Of a stretch of 64,000 bases of DNA, positions 9,408 through 19,384 are shown piece by piece. The translations under genes were made by a program, and so were the position numbers. Below the pieces are notes generated by a model that was given only the letters and a program-made list of their open reading frames with translations, made no database searches and was not told where the DNA came from. Source of the stretch: Aquatica leii (lineage: Eukaryota; Arthropoda; Insecta; Coleoptera; Lampyridae); contig CM069434.1 in NCBI GenBank assembly GCA_035610365.1, positions 96,150,806 through 96,214,805 of the forward strand, read 5' to 3'. Each line of letters starts with the position of its first letter. The stretch's first letter is position 1.

Positions 9408-10256
9408 TTAGTTATGTACTTCTCCTCTACCTCTCTCTTCTCTTTCCCTTCCTTCCATTGTCAATTCCAATGGTTGATGGTCTGACTCTACCCTTTCTCC
9501 CACCTTAAATGTCTTTACCTTTTCTGCAGCCTCTTCATTTGTCATTACAAAATCTATTATTGATTCTCCCCTTCCTCCTATGTACGTAAATTCCCCCTTT
9601 CCATCTTCTTCTCTGTTCCCGTTCATTATTTCCCACCCTTTTTCGTTGCACAATTCCAGCAGTTCTTCTCCCTCTTTATTTATCACCTTGTCCTTTGTTT
9701 GTCTCTTTCCCGTCCCTTTTCTTTCTTGTATTCCCCCCTCTTCCCCTATTCTTGCGTTGAAGTCCCCTCCTACTATTATCAATCCCTCTTCCCTCTCTTC
9801 TATCATCTCTTCAAGGTTTTTCCTTGTCTCTTTCATTCTACTGCTATAAACCGTCACTACTTTTATTTTTGTTTTTCCCCACTGTATGTTCCTTTCTACA
9901 ACTCCTCTTCTCTGTTGCACTTTCTCTTTCTTTTCCTGGCTCAACCATTTTTTCTTATTCCCGTTATTATACCCCCCTTTGCTCTCCTTTTTTTCTTTTC
10001 TCTTTCTGCATGTTGCACCACCCACTTAAATTCCTCCGGCAACTCTTTCCCACCACTCCCATTCTTTTTCTTCCATCCATGTTTCCTGTAATCCCACTAC
10101 ATCCTGTTCCTTGATGTACTTCCAGAAATCATGTTCCTTGTTTTGTATTCCCGCTACGTTCCAAAACAATACTCTCAGCTCACTCACCTCCCCCTGTGCT
10201 TCTTTCTTACTTTCTTTTTTTCTTCCTTCTTGTTCTTTTCCATTTCCATCTCTCAT
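9408..10256 (-). pseudogene. LINE ORF2 apurinic-type endonuclease domain, broken
   Basis: Minus-strand frames 10256-10026 and 10025-9408 make an exonuclease-endonuclease-phosphatase domain: LRVLFWNVAGI with the Asn of the first metal motif, VVGLQETW with the catalytic Glu, VGGDFNARIG with the Asp-x-Asn pair and ESDHQPL with the final Asp-His. The order is that of LINE target-nicking endonucleases. A stop or frameshift separates the two frames at about 10025. Confidence 0.8.
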
Positions 10257-10371
10257 TATTCCTTTTCTTTACCATTTCGTCAACTTTCTCTCCTTTACCA
10301 CCCCCCCTATGCCCTTTAGTTTTTTGCCTTTTGGTTCCCCAATTTCTCTTCTCTTTCTCTGCACAGTCCCT

Positions 10372-11369
10372 TATCCTTGTCGTTCCATATGTATCTGTCT
10401 CCGTCTATCTCCATTTTTCTGTACCCTACCCATACTCTTTTTCCTTCCGCTCTTCTTTCCATCGCTATGTTCATTATTTCTCTTTGCACTCTTCTTTCCT
10501 CCCATGTTAAATCGTGACTTATATATATTCTTGGATTCTTTAATTTCTTCTTCTCCTCCTTTACCTTCTGTTTTTCCTCCCATCCTCCGATTTCCGCCCC
10601 ACCATCTCATTTTCTTCTCTTTGTTTATTACTGTCACTTTTTCACCTCTACTTTTACATTTAATTTTTCTTCCAGCATCACTGCTAAATCTTTTTGTGGT
10701 TTTTCACTTCTCCACCCCTTATCACGATATTATTTTTTCTTTTCCATCTTTCCTCGTCTTCCGCTTTTTTCTCCAGTTTTATCCTTGTCGTTCCATATGT
10801 ATCTGTCTCCGTCTATCTCCATTTTTCTGTACCCTACCCATACTCTTTTTCCTTCCGCTCTTTTTTCCACCGCTATGTTCATTATTTCTCTTTGCACTCT
10901 TCTTTCCTCCCATGTCAAATCGTGACTTATATATCCCAGTAAACGCATAAACAGTGCAGGCATTAAACATCTCAAGATAATTTTTCCATATTATGAATTG
11001 AAGTATATTTTTATTTATGTTTGGATCACGTTCGCATGGTTCGTGTGATATATTCTATTATCACCATACGTACGTTCGTTAAAATCTAAAACTACTGTGT
11101 TTACTGGGATATATTCTTGTATTCTTTAATTTCTTCTTTTCCGCCATTACCTTCTGTTTTTCCTCCCATCCTCCGATTTCCGCCACCACCATCTCATTTT
11201 TCTTCTCTTTGTTTATTACTGTCACTTTTTTCACCTCTACTTTTACATTTAATTTTTCTTCCAGCATCACTACTAAATCTTTTTGTGGTTTTTCACTTCT
11301 CCACCCCTTTATCACAATATTATTCTTTCTTTTCCATCTTTCCTCGTCTTCCGCTTTTTCTCCAGTTTT
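10372..11369. repeat. 410-bp tandem duplication inside LINE ORF1
   Basis: Copy 1 is 10372-10780 and copy 2 is 10781-11369. After removing the 174-bp insert and 4-bp duplication, copy 2 is also about 411 bp. By eye the two are about 95% identical, including the same coding blocks in the same order. The join lies in CTCCAGTTTTATCCTTG at about 10771-10787. Confidence 0.85.
10935..11108. mobile_element. 174-bp non-autonomous TIR element (MITE)
   Basis: The segment starts with CCCAGTAAACGCA and ends with TGTGTTTACTGGG, which are inverted repeats with one mismatch in 13. The other ORF1 copy at 10518-10530 has the empty site, an (AT)n run, and the net gain is 4 bp beyond the insert, so a 4-bp ATAT/TATA target duplication is likely. 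It has no coding capacity. The superfamily is not determined. Confidence 0.78.
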
Positions 11370-11669
11370 CTATTCTCTCCACCAGTTTCTCTTTTTCTTT
11401 CTCCCACTTCTTTTCTCTTTCTCCCATTTCTTTTTCATTTCTTTGATTTCTTGTCTTATTCCTTGCATATTTTCTTCCATCTGTTTCATCATTTCTCTCA
11501 TTAATTCTTTTAACTCCTCCATTTCTTTCCTTCCTCCTTCTGTTCTTGAGGTTTTTCCTTCGCTCTCCTCCGATATCTTTTTAATGTCTGGTGATCTTAT
11601 TGTTTTCTTTCCTCTTTCAAATATCTGTTGCCTTTCTTTTTCCTCTTCCTCTCTCTCTCTTTTATTCAT

Positions 11670-12125
11670 CCCTTTCCCCCTTTTTTTATTACTTATTTAT
11701 TTATTTATTATTTTTTTTTAAAATTTAGTTATTTATTTAATTTTTTTTTTATTAATTTTTTTAAATTGTTATTATGATTCTTTCTAATTGTATTTAATTA
11801 AAGCCCGCCACAAATATTAGAAAAAGTATATAAATAAAAGTTTGTACTTCACTGTTATCAAAAGCGCGCGCTTGACCTTTAAACTAGTCCACGATATCCG
11901 CTCGCATTCGCACACGTTATCTGAGCCACCTATATCTTCTTATCCATAATTTTAATGTACTTATTTACTACTCACATTAAAACTGTACTTCTAATCATTT
12001 CTTCAACTTCACAATCCTCAACACGCACACGTCAATTAATTGCTGTAAGTCACTTTAAATTACACAAAACTCCGCACTACTATTAAACACGTCCTCACTC
12101 AACCACCTTCAAAACACGACTCTCG
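11670..12125 (-). other. LINE 5' region (putative 5' UTR and internal promoter)
   Basis: The sequence lies between the ORF1 start and the right target duplication. It has an A/T homopolymer-rich part (11690-11770) and a mixed-composition part with no open frame. I see no defined promoter motif. Confidence 0.5.
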
Positions 12126-12140
12126 TTTTAGAATTTAGTA
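12126..12140. repeat. LINE target-site duplication, right copy
   Basis: TTTTAGAATTTAGTA is identical to 6923-6937. Confidence 0.7.
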
Positions 12141-12179
12141 ATTACACACTATAAATGTAGGTTCCAATGGTGTGTACAA

Positions 12180-12530
12180 CACCGGACGTGTTCTCTGATT
12201 GGCGCATTGTCAATTTTGAATCAATTATAGAGATTAGCACACTCTAATGTTTATATATGCTGTTTATTAATATGTAATCTATGTCTGTGTCAATTTTCAA
12301 AGAAATCAAAATTGCACGTCATTTAAAAAAAACGTCTTTGGTCATGTGCCGCTTGTATACAACATCTTGACCCTCAGCGTCAACTTGAAATCACATTATT
12401 TTTAATTATAGAGACAATCAAACCCCAATTTTTTGATACTAAGGTTATTAATGTGTAATTTATATTTATATCAATTTGCAAGAAATCCAAAATTGCACGT
12501 CATTTAAAAAAAAACGTCTTTAACAGAAAA
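12180..12530. repeat. Short direct repeats, about 175 bp apart
   Basis: The block ending AAATTGCACGTCATTTAAAA occurs at about 12265-12335 and again at about 12442-12512, and the AGCGTCAA/TTGTCAA block recurs at 12198 and 12377. A third diverged copy lies at 6241-6372. This looks like a degraded tandem repeat. Confidence 0.6.
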
Positions 12531-13821
12531 ATATTTTTATTAAAAGTCTCTGTTTTCCTTTCTATTAAAATTTGTATACGTAATTATATTACAGAATCAA
12601 AAGTTAAATTTTGTTGATTAGAATAATCGAAATCATCATTGTGATAAAGCAGTATAGACATGTCTAGAAATTAATTTAAAAACAAGTAAGGCTGCATCTT
12701 CGTATTTGGACAGCCATTCTATTACACATTTATACATACAATTACTAATAACACAAATGCAACAAAATAATGGAATTCGATTAGACGGGAAGGTCGCGTA
12801 ATCTTATGTTTGCTTGTACTTATTATACAAAAATTAATCTTACTCTCCCTGTTTATTTAAACAGATATTCAATGCCAGTATAATATACACAAGAGATAGT
12901 ATGCATATTATTATTACTCCATTAAAATATGTTTTTATTTTTTTCAAGTTTTTGTTTATTTTATTATTATATTGATAGGTTATTTTTGTACGTTATATAA
13001 TAATAATATAATTTTTTTTAAATAAATGAACATAAACTATTTCCGAAGTTTTGTGACTAAAAAATTAATCGATTTTTGATGTGCAAATACTTCAAAATCG
13101 TTACCGAATATTTAAAACATTTGTGATTGATTGTTTGGTATTGCGCGAAATAAACTCATTTTAATTGTATTCATTTTTTGTTATCAAGACAGACCTTCGC
13201 TCTACGTATACATTATACTTAACAATTCTTTCATTAGTTTCGATTTAATTAACCTATTGTTTCATCTTTTTATATCTTTAATAAGTTTGGATAGTTATCG
13301 TTACCTTTACGAATCGATAAAATCATTGGTATTATACAATTTTAACATACGAGGTGAACCAAAATGGTTACAGTCAAGTAGAATTTCTCGTTACAAAAAT
13401 GGAATTTTGTTATTTTTAGTTGGTAGCAATGTATTTTAGATTAAATAAATAAATAATTTAGGGTTATTTTGTACTTTTGGAACAAGAATGTTTACCCCTA
13501 CATTTCACTTACTATACTGGATGGTTAACTAATGAATTAAAAGTGAAACCAAAGTAGGCCATTTGCAAGGTAGGTAAAATATTGTTATATGGTTGATAAA
13601 CGACTTTACGACATATAAGCGGTTACCATCTTGTGGGTATTTTATAAAGTACTATTAAAAAAAAGCTATACGAAAGAAACCTGCGGATAGTGTTTATAAA
13701 TATTGAGTGATAGTCATATATAAACATCGTTACATTCTGTTAGTGTAAATCAAATTAAAAATTAAGTTTAATAAAAATTAGTTTATAATAATATCTCAAT
13801 TACGTGTAACTATTAAAGATT
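12531..13821. other. AT-rich stretch without recognised genes
   Basis: No domain or repeat is recognised. A 102-codon frame at 13131-13439 is AT-rich, hydrophobic and like nothing I know, so I do not call it a gene. Confidence 0.5.
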
Positions 13822-13864
13822 TTTTAGGGTAGATGCTGTATTTATTTAATACAATTTAAATGCA

Positions 13865-13896
13865 AACTTCAAACTTTAGCAAAGTTCTTCGTCAGG
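13865..13896 (-). ncRNA. Hammerhead-ribozyme-like core, PLE1 terminal region
   Basis: On the minus strand CTGACGA (13895-13889) is followed by one nucleotide, a 6-bp hairpin AACTTT/AAAGTT with a GCT loop, then GAAG (13870-13867). Hammerhead cores are CTGANGA - stem II - GAA(A), and PLEs are known to carry such motifs in their pseudo-LTRs. The extra nucleotide before the stem and lack of an obvious stem III leave cleavage activity uncertain. Confidence 0.45.
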
Positions 13897-14304
13897 CAGC
13901 ATAAATTAAACTACTTTGACAATTGTAAAACTAAGGTAACTAAAAATAATAATTCGTAAGAGAACTAGATAATTGACGCAAGTTTATTTAGCTACAGCAT
14001 TTGCTTGAAGCTCTAAAGGAAAACCACTATACAAACTCTAGACGTAGCTTAAGTGTCAATGGTGGACAAATTAAGATTAAGAAATAACAAGTAACCAGGT
14101 GTCAGATAGTTCCTAACCATTGTCTCTATTGAAATTGTTAGGATGTTTAATAATTTCAATAGCTTTTCTAATATTTTTTGATTTACAGTTCTTTGTTTTA
14201 GAAATTGCTTTAGTTTTCTCAAAGTTTAGATCATGAACAAATTATCAAATACATGTTCGGTAATGACAGACTTAGTAGGCTAAAGTAAACAAAGATGTCT
14301 TCTA

Positions 14305-14395
14305 TGTTCTTTTAATTTTGTATCTATAGTTCTACCAGTTTCGCCAATGTATACCTTGCCACAGGTGCATAAAATTTGGTAGATTCATTCCACAG
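14305..14395 (-). pseudogene. PLE1 GIY-YIG endonuclease domain (minus copy)
   Basis: On the minus strand a block reads IYQILCTCGKVYIGETGR, the GIY-YIG signature with the CxC of Penelope-type endonucleases and the downstream ETGR. In PLEs this domain nicks the target. A TGA lies just upstream in the same frame and the region around it is broken, so it is a relic. Confidence 0.75.
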
Positions 14396-15132
14396 GTATT
14401 GTAAAGTATTTGACTTTTATAGGATTCAAAAAATTTTTAATTTTAGTTGTAGTGTTATAAGCTACTTTTGTCTTATGTTTACTTAGTATTCTTCCAATTT
14501 TGTCACTTATGTTAGAAATAAAAGATAGAATAACAAAGTTTTGGTAAATAGTGGAATCATCTGTTAAAGTAAGTCTTGTCTAATGTGTTCTAACTCTTCT
14601 TGTAATTTATCGTTGCAGGATTATATAATGTGCGAATTGTCCTAAGTTTTTGAGCTGGGTGATGGTAAGAATTTACGTTTATGTATTAATCTGTATGTGT
14701 TGGTTTTCGATAAACTGAATGTATTAAAATACTGTCAATCAACATTAGCATTTCTTAAAATTATAATTTTTAAGAACGCATATTTGTGCTGTTATAAAGC
14801 TACTAACTGGAAAAGGGATGGTGAAATCATCATTTAAACCTTCGTAGAAGTTTTAAGTATAAACGTTCTTTTAACGAATTTAGTCATTGTAAGATCAGCT
14901 CCACTACTTGACAGACGTACTAATAAATGTGTAGTTAAAGTTTGTACTTCTTTTTATTTAACTATTTACCTAATACCAACAGTATCGGGTAAAGCGCCGT
15001 AAAAGCAAAATACGACGCATTAACAAATACCATCTGGCTTTCTTTCTATCTTTACATTAAGAAAAGGTAAGGTACCATTAATTTTTTTTTTTCAATACTA
15101 AATTTTATGTTTGGATGTTGATTATTAAGGTT

Positions 15133-15900
15133 TTAAAGAAAAATTTGTAATTCATCTTCACCATGAGACCAAATCGCAAAAATACCATCTACATATCTAA
15201 GCCATAATTTTGGTTTTTTAGATGCAGATTTTAAGGCTTCTTCTTTAAAATGTTCTATATAATAATTAGTAATAGATGGTGAAATTAGCAATCCCATTGG
15301 TACACCATCTATCTGCTTGTAGTATTCACCATTAAACAAAAAGAATGATGTTGTTAAACAATGTTCAAATACCTTGATGGTATTATTATCAAACGGTTGT
15401 TGCAAAAGACGTAAAGTATCAAGTATTGGTACTTTAATGAACAACGCGGAAACATCAAAACTAACCAGTCAATCATTTGAAGACAATTTCTGTTTACTTA
15501 TTACTTCAATAAAATGTTTTGTGTTCTTTATAAATAAACTACTCTAGCCAATATAAAGTTTCAGTATAACATTTAAATACTGAAATAGTTCATAAGTCGA
15601 AGAGGTGCATTTGGCTATGCATTTTTGGTAATCCAAAGAACTTTGGAATAAGAGGATCTTGTGGGGTTAGCTTCTTAATGGTTTCAATTGATAAATCACT
15701 TTGTTTTAACAATTTTGTTAATAATTTGAACTTATTATTGGGATTTGAAGAAGTTTTATGTAAGATGTGGGATTATTAAGTAAGATGTTAGCTTTGTTAA
15801 TGTATTCTGTTTTATCCATTAACATAGTAGCTTTTCCTTTGTCGGCTGGTACAATTACAAGATTATTGTTATTTCTTAGATCTTTTAATGTTTGATATTC
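15133..15900 (-). pseudogene. PLE1 reverse transcriptase (minus copy), broken
   Basis: The frame 15444-15133 has KVPILDTLRLL, YKQIDGVPMGLLISPSITN and LRYVDGIFAIWSHGEDEL, matching the RT palm of Penelope-like elements; the catalytic pair reads VDG instead of VDD. Farther along the minus strand (about 15870-15840) lies the VPADKGKATMLM block that precedes the RT fingers. In-frame stops separate these parts. PLE reverse transcriptases are related to telomerase; this copy is inactive. Confidence 0.82.
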
Positions 15901-16039
15901 TGAATTCGTAAGATTTTTCTGTGGAATTTACGCGCTCTTCGTAGTATCCTAGTTGTTTCAAATCTAATCTCGGCTGCGTCACAATCTGGAAAATGACTGA
16001 TGCAGTAATTTATCAACAAAGACTATTAAGTAACTAACA

Positions 16040-16335
16040 GCACACGATCCTCTTATTCCAGAAGGTTCTATGAATTATCTAAAATACATAAGCCAAATGC
16101 ACCTTTTCGACCAATTGTTAGCTGAATTGGATCGACAACTTATGAATTATCTAAGTACTTAAATGCTATACTAAAACCTTAGATTGACTTGGGTTTATAA
16201 AGAACACAAAACATTTTATTGAAGTAATTGATAAACAGAAATGATTTAATGGTCAGTTTTTATGTTTCCTCGTTGTTCACTAAAGTACCAATACTTGATA
16301 CTTTACATCTTGTGCAACGACAATTTGATAAAATA
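16040..16335 (+). pseudogene. PLE1 second copy, 5' fragment (plus strand)
   Basis: This segment reads in the plus direction and matches 15380-15680 in reverse complement, for example GATCCTCTTATTCC against GGAATAAGAGGATC. It stops at CAATTTGATAA, within the RT-coding block, where PLE2 begins. The same block resumes at 19430 (CAGTTTGATAATAATACC). Confidence 0.7.
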
Positions 16336-16410
16336 ATATTTTAATATTCTTAAAGTCTTCTCCACAATTTTATGTATTTTTTAATATTTTAATTTAAGAA
16401 ATTAATTAAA

Positions 16411-16443
16411 CATGTTTCGCTAATAAGAATTAGCATCATCAGT
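16411..16443 (-). ncRNA. Hammerhead-ribozyme-like core, PLE2 (consensus CTGATGA and GAAA)
   Basis: On the minus strand CTGATGA (16442-16436) is followed by T, a perfect 6-bp stem GCTAAT/ATTAGC with a TCTT loop, and GAAA (16418-16415), then CATGTT. Both conserved core strings match the hammerhead consensus exactly. One extra nucleotide sits between A9 and stem II, and stem III would be tiny, as reported for PLE hammerheads that may act as dimers. The inverted copy at 19265-19300 has lost the GAAA. Confidence 0.6.
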
Positions 16444-16639
16444 ATAACTAAACACTAAAATTAAAACATTGGAATATAAATAAAGAATACTAACCAAAGA
16501 AAATTATTAACAAATTATAAATTAATATGTCAATTAAACGCGTTTGACAATTTTATACAGTCTACTATATTAAAAAAATTATTTTAAATAAAAAAAATTG
16601 AAAAATAAAAAATATTGAAAGAATAGAAAAATGAAAAGA

Positions 16640-17100
16640 ATAAAACTATAATTTTGAACTGAGAAGAATTGAGGGATTTAAATTTAATATTTCATTTAGA
16701 CAATTTATAGAAACATCGTTAGAAATTCTATTAATTTCAAGAGTCTCTAATGAGTTAATAAGAAATCCTTTATTACAAACATATTTGTATTTAAACATCT
16801 ATTTATTAAATATAAATGTTCATTTAGTATGTTTTGAACCTGTTTGACCAATATATGAAGAATTGCAAAAAGAACCAGTAACTTTATATACTTCAGATTT
16901 ATGTAAAATTGGTATTTGATCTTCATTATTAACTAAAAATAATTTAAGTGTGTGTGTTATGTGTCGAAAATGAAATGTTGATATTATGTTTTTTAAAAAG
17001 TTATTGTAAGAATTGAAAACAGTGACCAAAGTATGGAAGAGATCTAGAAACTATTTCATTATTAGTAGGAAAACTGATCAAATTTTTGAATAAATGTGTT
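16640..17100 (-). pseudogene. PLE2 GIY-YIG region, minus-strand fragment
   Basis: The frame 17029-16820 reads LKLFLVNNEDQIPILHKSEVYKVTGS and SSYIGQTGS, a GIY-YIG signature that closely resembles the plus-strand copy at 18660-18800. The first cysteine of the family's CxC reads otherwise here. Sequence toward 16660 matches the end of the plus copy. Confidence 0.72.
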
Positions 17101-17339
17101 ATCGTCAAATTTAAAATAATTTTGTTCAAAAACTAAATCCAATAATGAATAAAGAAGAGATTTTGTATTTTATCAAAGTAGTTTAATTTATAACAACCTT
17201 TGTAAAAAATTAAACGATTTACGATTTTTACAGTCGCGCGATCGTCAACACTATTTTCTTCCATCTTCACAATCCAGTTTCATAACGTTAATTATAATTT
17301 TCACGTTAATTTAAAACGTTAATGTAAAACGTAAACATA

Positions 17340-18250
17340 TTGAATTTTTAGCTGTTAATGTAGAAAAAGTTATTAATTCTGTAGAAATACCAGAAGCTAA
17401 TATTGTAAGAACAGAAATTTTTACTAAATCAAAAAGAATTTTAGGTAATTAAACTTTTAATAAAAATTTTGATTCTATTTATGATAAAGGTAACTGTGTA
17501 GTTGTTGATTATGTTGATAAACTTTTGGATTTTCTTTCCAGTGACGACTTTAACCTTCTGTCAAAAGATCCAAATCCCTCTTTTCTTTATATATTCAAAT
17601 TATCATTAAAAAATATAGTATTACTCTTAGTTCACTTGGTAAACCTAATAAATTTTATTTTCAAATTATGAATCCTGCTACTCCTTTACTTTATGGACTA
17701 CCTAAATTACATAAACCTGGTACCCCTATAAGACCAGTTGTTTCTTTTCATAATTCGCCTGTTTCTAAGCTTGCACCTTGGTTAAATAGTGTGATACTAA
17801 CACATACAAATTTTAATAATAAATACGCGATTACTAATTCTGATGTAGTTAATCTTTTTCCGTCAATACCTCCAGATGAATGTACTAATTTTATACGTAA
17901 TCTTCTTTTTTCTAACAACACTTTATATACATTTCAAATTTTAGATCTTTGTTCATTATTAGATTTAGTTTGTAAACAAAATTATTTTAAATTTGACGAT
18001 AAATATTATTCACCAGTATCAGGCTTAGCGATGGGATCAAATATCTTACCTTTAGCAGCTGAAATTTTTATAAACAATAAATTTAGAAACACACAATTTT
18101 TTCAAACTCTTCTATATTAAACAAAATTTCTTTTTGGTAGAGATACGTTAATGATTGCTTAGTTCTTTTTAATGACGAATTAAATAATTTTAGTAATTTT
18201 ATTAATTCTATCCATCCAAAAATAAAATTTACTTTAGATATTGAATTAAA
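17340..18250 (+). pseudogene. PLE2 reverse transcriptase, plus copy, broken
   Basis: The main frame 17668-18117 has PLLYGLPKLHKPGTPIRPVV, SDVVNLFPSIPPDE and SGLAMGSNILPLAAE, matching fingers and palm of Penelope RTs. It is followed after a stop by RYVNDCLVLF near 18140, the catalytic motif with the first Asp changed to Asn. Upstream fragments (17340-17660) hold a SDDFNLLSKDPNP block. Stops and a catalytic substitution make it inactive. Confidence 0.82.
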
Positions 18251-18257
18251 CAACTCT

Positions 18258-18950
18258 TTGTCTTATTTAGATTTAAAAATTTCACAGTTTAATGATAAAT
18301 TTAATTTTGATATTTTTCGCAAACCTTCTCATACAGATTGCGTAATTCCTTTTATTTCGTGCCATCCCTTTTCTAATAAAACTGCTGCTGTTCGTTCATA
18401 CTTTCATAGACTATTTTCTATACCTTTGTCTCATTCTAATTTTGCCAAGGAACACACAATTATAAATCAAATTGGTTTACATAATGGTTATCCTATTCAA
18501 TTAATTAATAGTATTTTTTACAGAGTTCGTATAAAACATTTATTCAAAATTTTGATCAATTTTCCTACTAATAATGAAATGGTTTTTAGATCTCTTCCAT
18601 ACTTTAGTCACTGTTTTCAATTCTTACAAAAACTTTTTAAAAAACATAATATCAACATTTCATTCTCGACACATAACACACTTAAATTACTTTTAGTTAA
18701 TAATAAAGATCAAATGCCAATTTTACATAAATCTGGAGTATATAAACTTACTTGTTCTTTTAGCAATTCTTTATTATATTGGCCAAACAGGTAGAAAATT
18801 CAAAAGTAGACTAAATGAACATTTACATTTAATAAATAGATATTTAAGTACAAATATTTATAACACTAACTCTGCTTTTGCCAACCATATTTTATGTTCA
18901 GGACATTCATTTTCTTTAGATTAGAATATCAAAATTTTACATGTTTGTAA
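18258..18950 (+). pseudogene. PLE2 C-terminal region with GIY-YIG endonuclease, plus copy
   Basis: The frame 18258-18794 starts within the RT-endonuclease linker (SYLDLKIS, FRKPSHTDC) and reaches GVYKLTCSF; the signature continues in another frame as YYIGQTGRKFKSRLNEH at about 18775-18822, then ANHILCSGHSFSLD. A single frameshift in the TTATTATATTGG stretch breaks the endonuclease. Confidence 0.8.
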
Positions 18951-19264
18951 TAAAGAAACTCTTTCTAACTCTTAAAAAACTCTTGAAATTAATAGAATTT
19001 CTAACGATGATTCTATAAATTGTCTAAATGAAATGTTAAATCTAAATCCCTCAATTCTCCTCAGTTCTAAATAATAGTTTTATTCTTTTTATTTTTCTAT
19101 TCTTTTCATATTTTTTATTTTTCTATTTTCCTTATTTAAAATATTTTTTTAAATATAGTAGACTATAAAATTGTCAAACACGTTTACTTGACATATTAAT
19201 TTATTTTTATTTGGTTAGTATTCTTTATTTATATTCTAATGTTTTAATTTTAGTTTTTAGTTAT

Positions 19265-19300
19265 ACTGATGATGATAATTCTTATTAACAAAACATGTTT
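19265..19300 (+). ncRNA. Decayed hammerhead-like core, PLE2 plus copy
   Basis: CTGATGA at 19266-19272 and the stem TAAT/ATTA survive, but GAAA reads CAAA and the stem has lost a G-C pair. It is the degenerate partner of 16411-16443. Confidence 0.4.
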
Positions 19301-19384
19301 AATTAATTTCTTAAAATGAAATATTAAAAAATACATAAAATTGTGGAGAAAACTTTAAGAATATTAAAATATTATTTTGAACAA

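Larger units (their letters stand above)
10372..11669 (-). pseudogene. LINE ORF1 protein, broken and internally duplicated
   Basis: The gene starts with MNKREREEEEKERQ at 11669 and runs as a charged coiled-coil protein rich in Lys, Glu and Met. A C-terminal part with NIVIKGWRSEKPQKDL, LNVKVEVKKV and ISHDLTWEERRVQREIMN resembles the RRM plus C-terminal domain of L1-type ORF1 RNA chaperones. That part occurs twice in tandem and one copy contains a TIR element at 10935-11108. Stops and frameshifts break all of it. Confidence 0.65.
6938..12125 (-). mobile_element. Non-LTR retrotransposon (LINE), about 5.2 kb, minus strand
   Basis: The minus strand holds a 5' region (11670-12125), an ORF1 with a lysine/glutamate-rich coiled coil, and an ORF2 with AP-type endonuclease, reverse transcriptase and a C-terminal CCHC knuckle, then a short 3' end. 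Exact 15-bp direct repeats flank it, so the insertion looks near full length. The endonuclease type and two-ORF layout fit the I/Jockey/R1-like group; I cannot assign the clade. Very high Lys/Glu use gives the plus strand a pyrimidine-rich look. Confidence 0.82.
13822..16035 (-). mobile_element. Penelope-like element PLE1, minus-strand copy
   Basis: The minus strand reads N-terminal VPADKG block (about 15840-15870), RT (15133-15470), GIY-YIG domain (about 14310-14390) and a terminal region with a hammerhead-like motif (13867-13895). An inverted second copy of the same family follows at 16040-16335 plus 19385-20680, with the outer ends (13840 and 20650 areas) clearly complementary. The pair forms a head-to-head arrangement. 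Confidence 0.78.
16345..19375. mobile_element. Penelope-like element PLE2, inverted pair inserted in PLE1
   Basis: The ends are inverted: TTTTAATATTCTTAAAG at the left matches CTTTAAGAATATTAAAA at the right, and the similarity continues for about 750 bp inward. The left arm (16345-about 17200) is a minus-strand fragment; the right part (about 17340-19375) is a longer plus-strand copy with RT and endonuclease. A full PLE with an inverted partial copy is a known Penelope arrangement. It interrupts the plus-strand PLE1 copy. Confidence 0.75.

Noticed and set aside
7363..10950. Many long plus-strand frames rich in Ser, Phe, Leu and Pro
   Set aside because: They are antisense to the Lys/Glu-rich LINE proteins; the minus strand has the domain motifs.
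13131..13439. 102-codon plus-strand frame
   Set aside because: AT-rich hydrophobic composition, no motif and no neighbour context; not supported as a gene.
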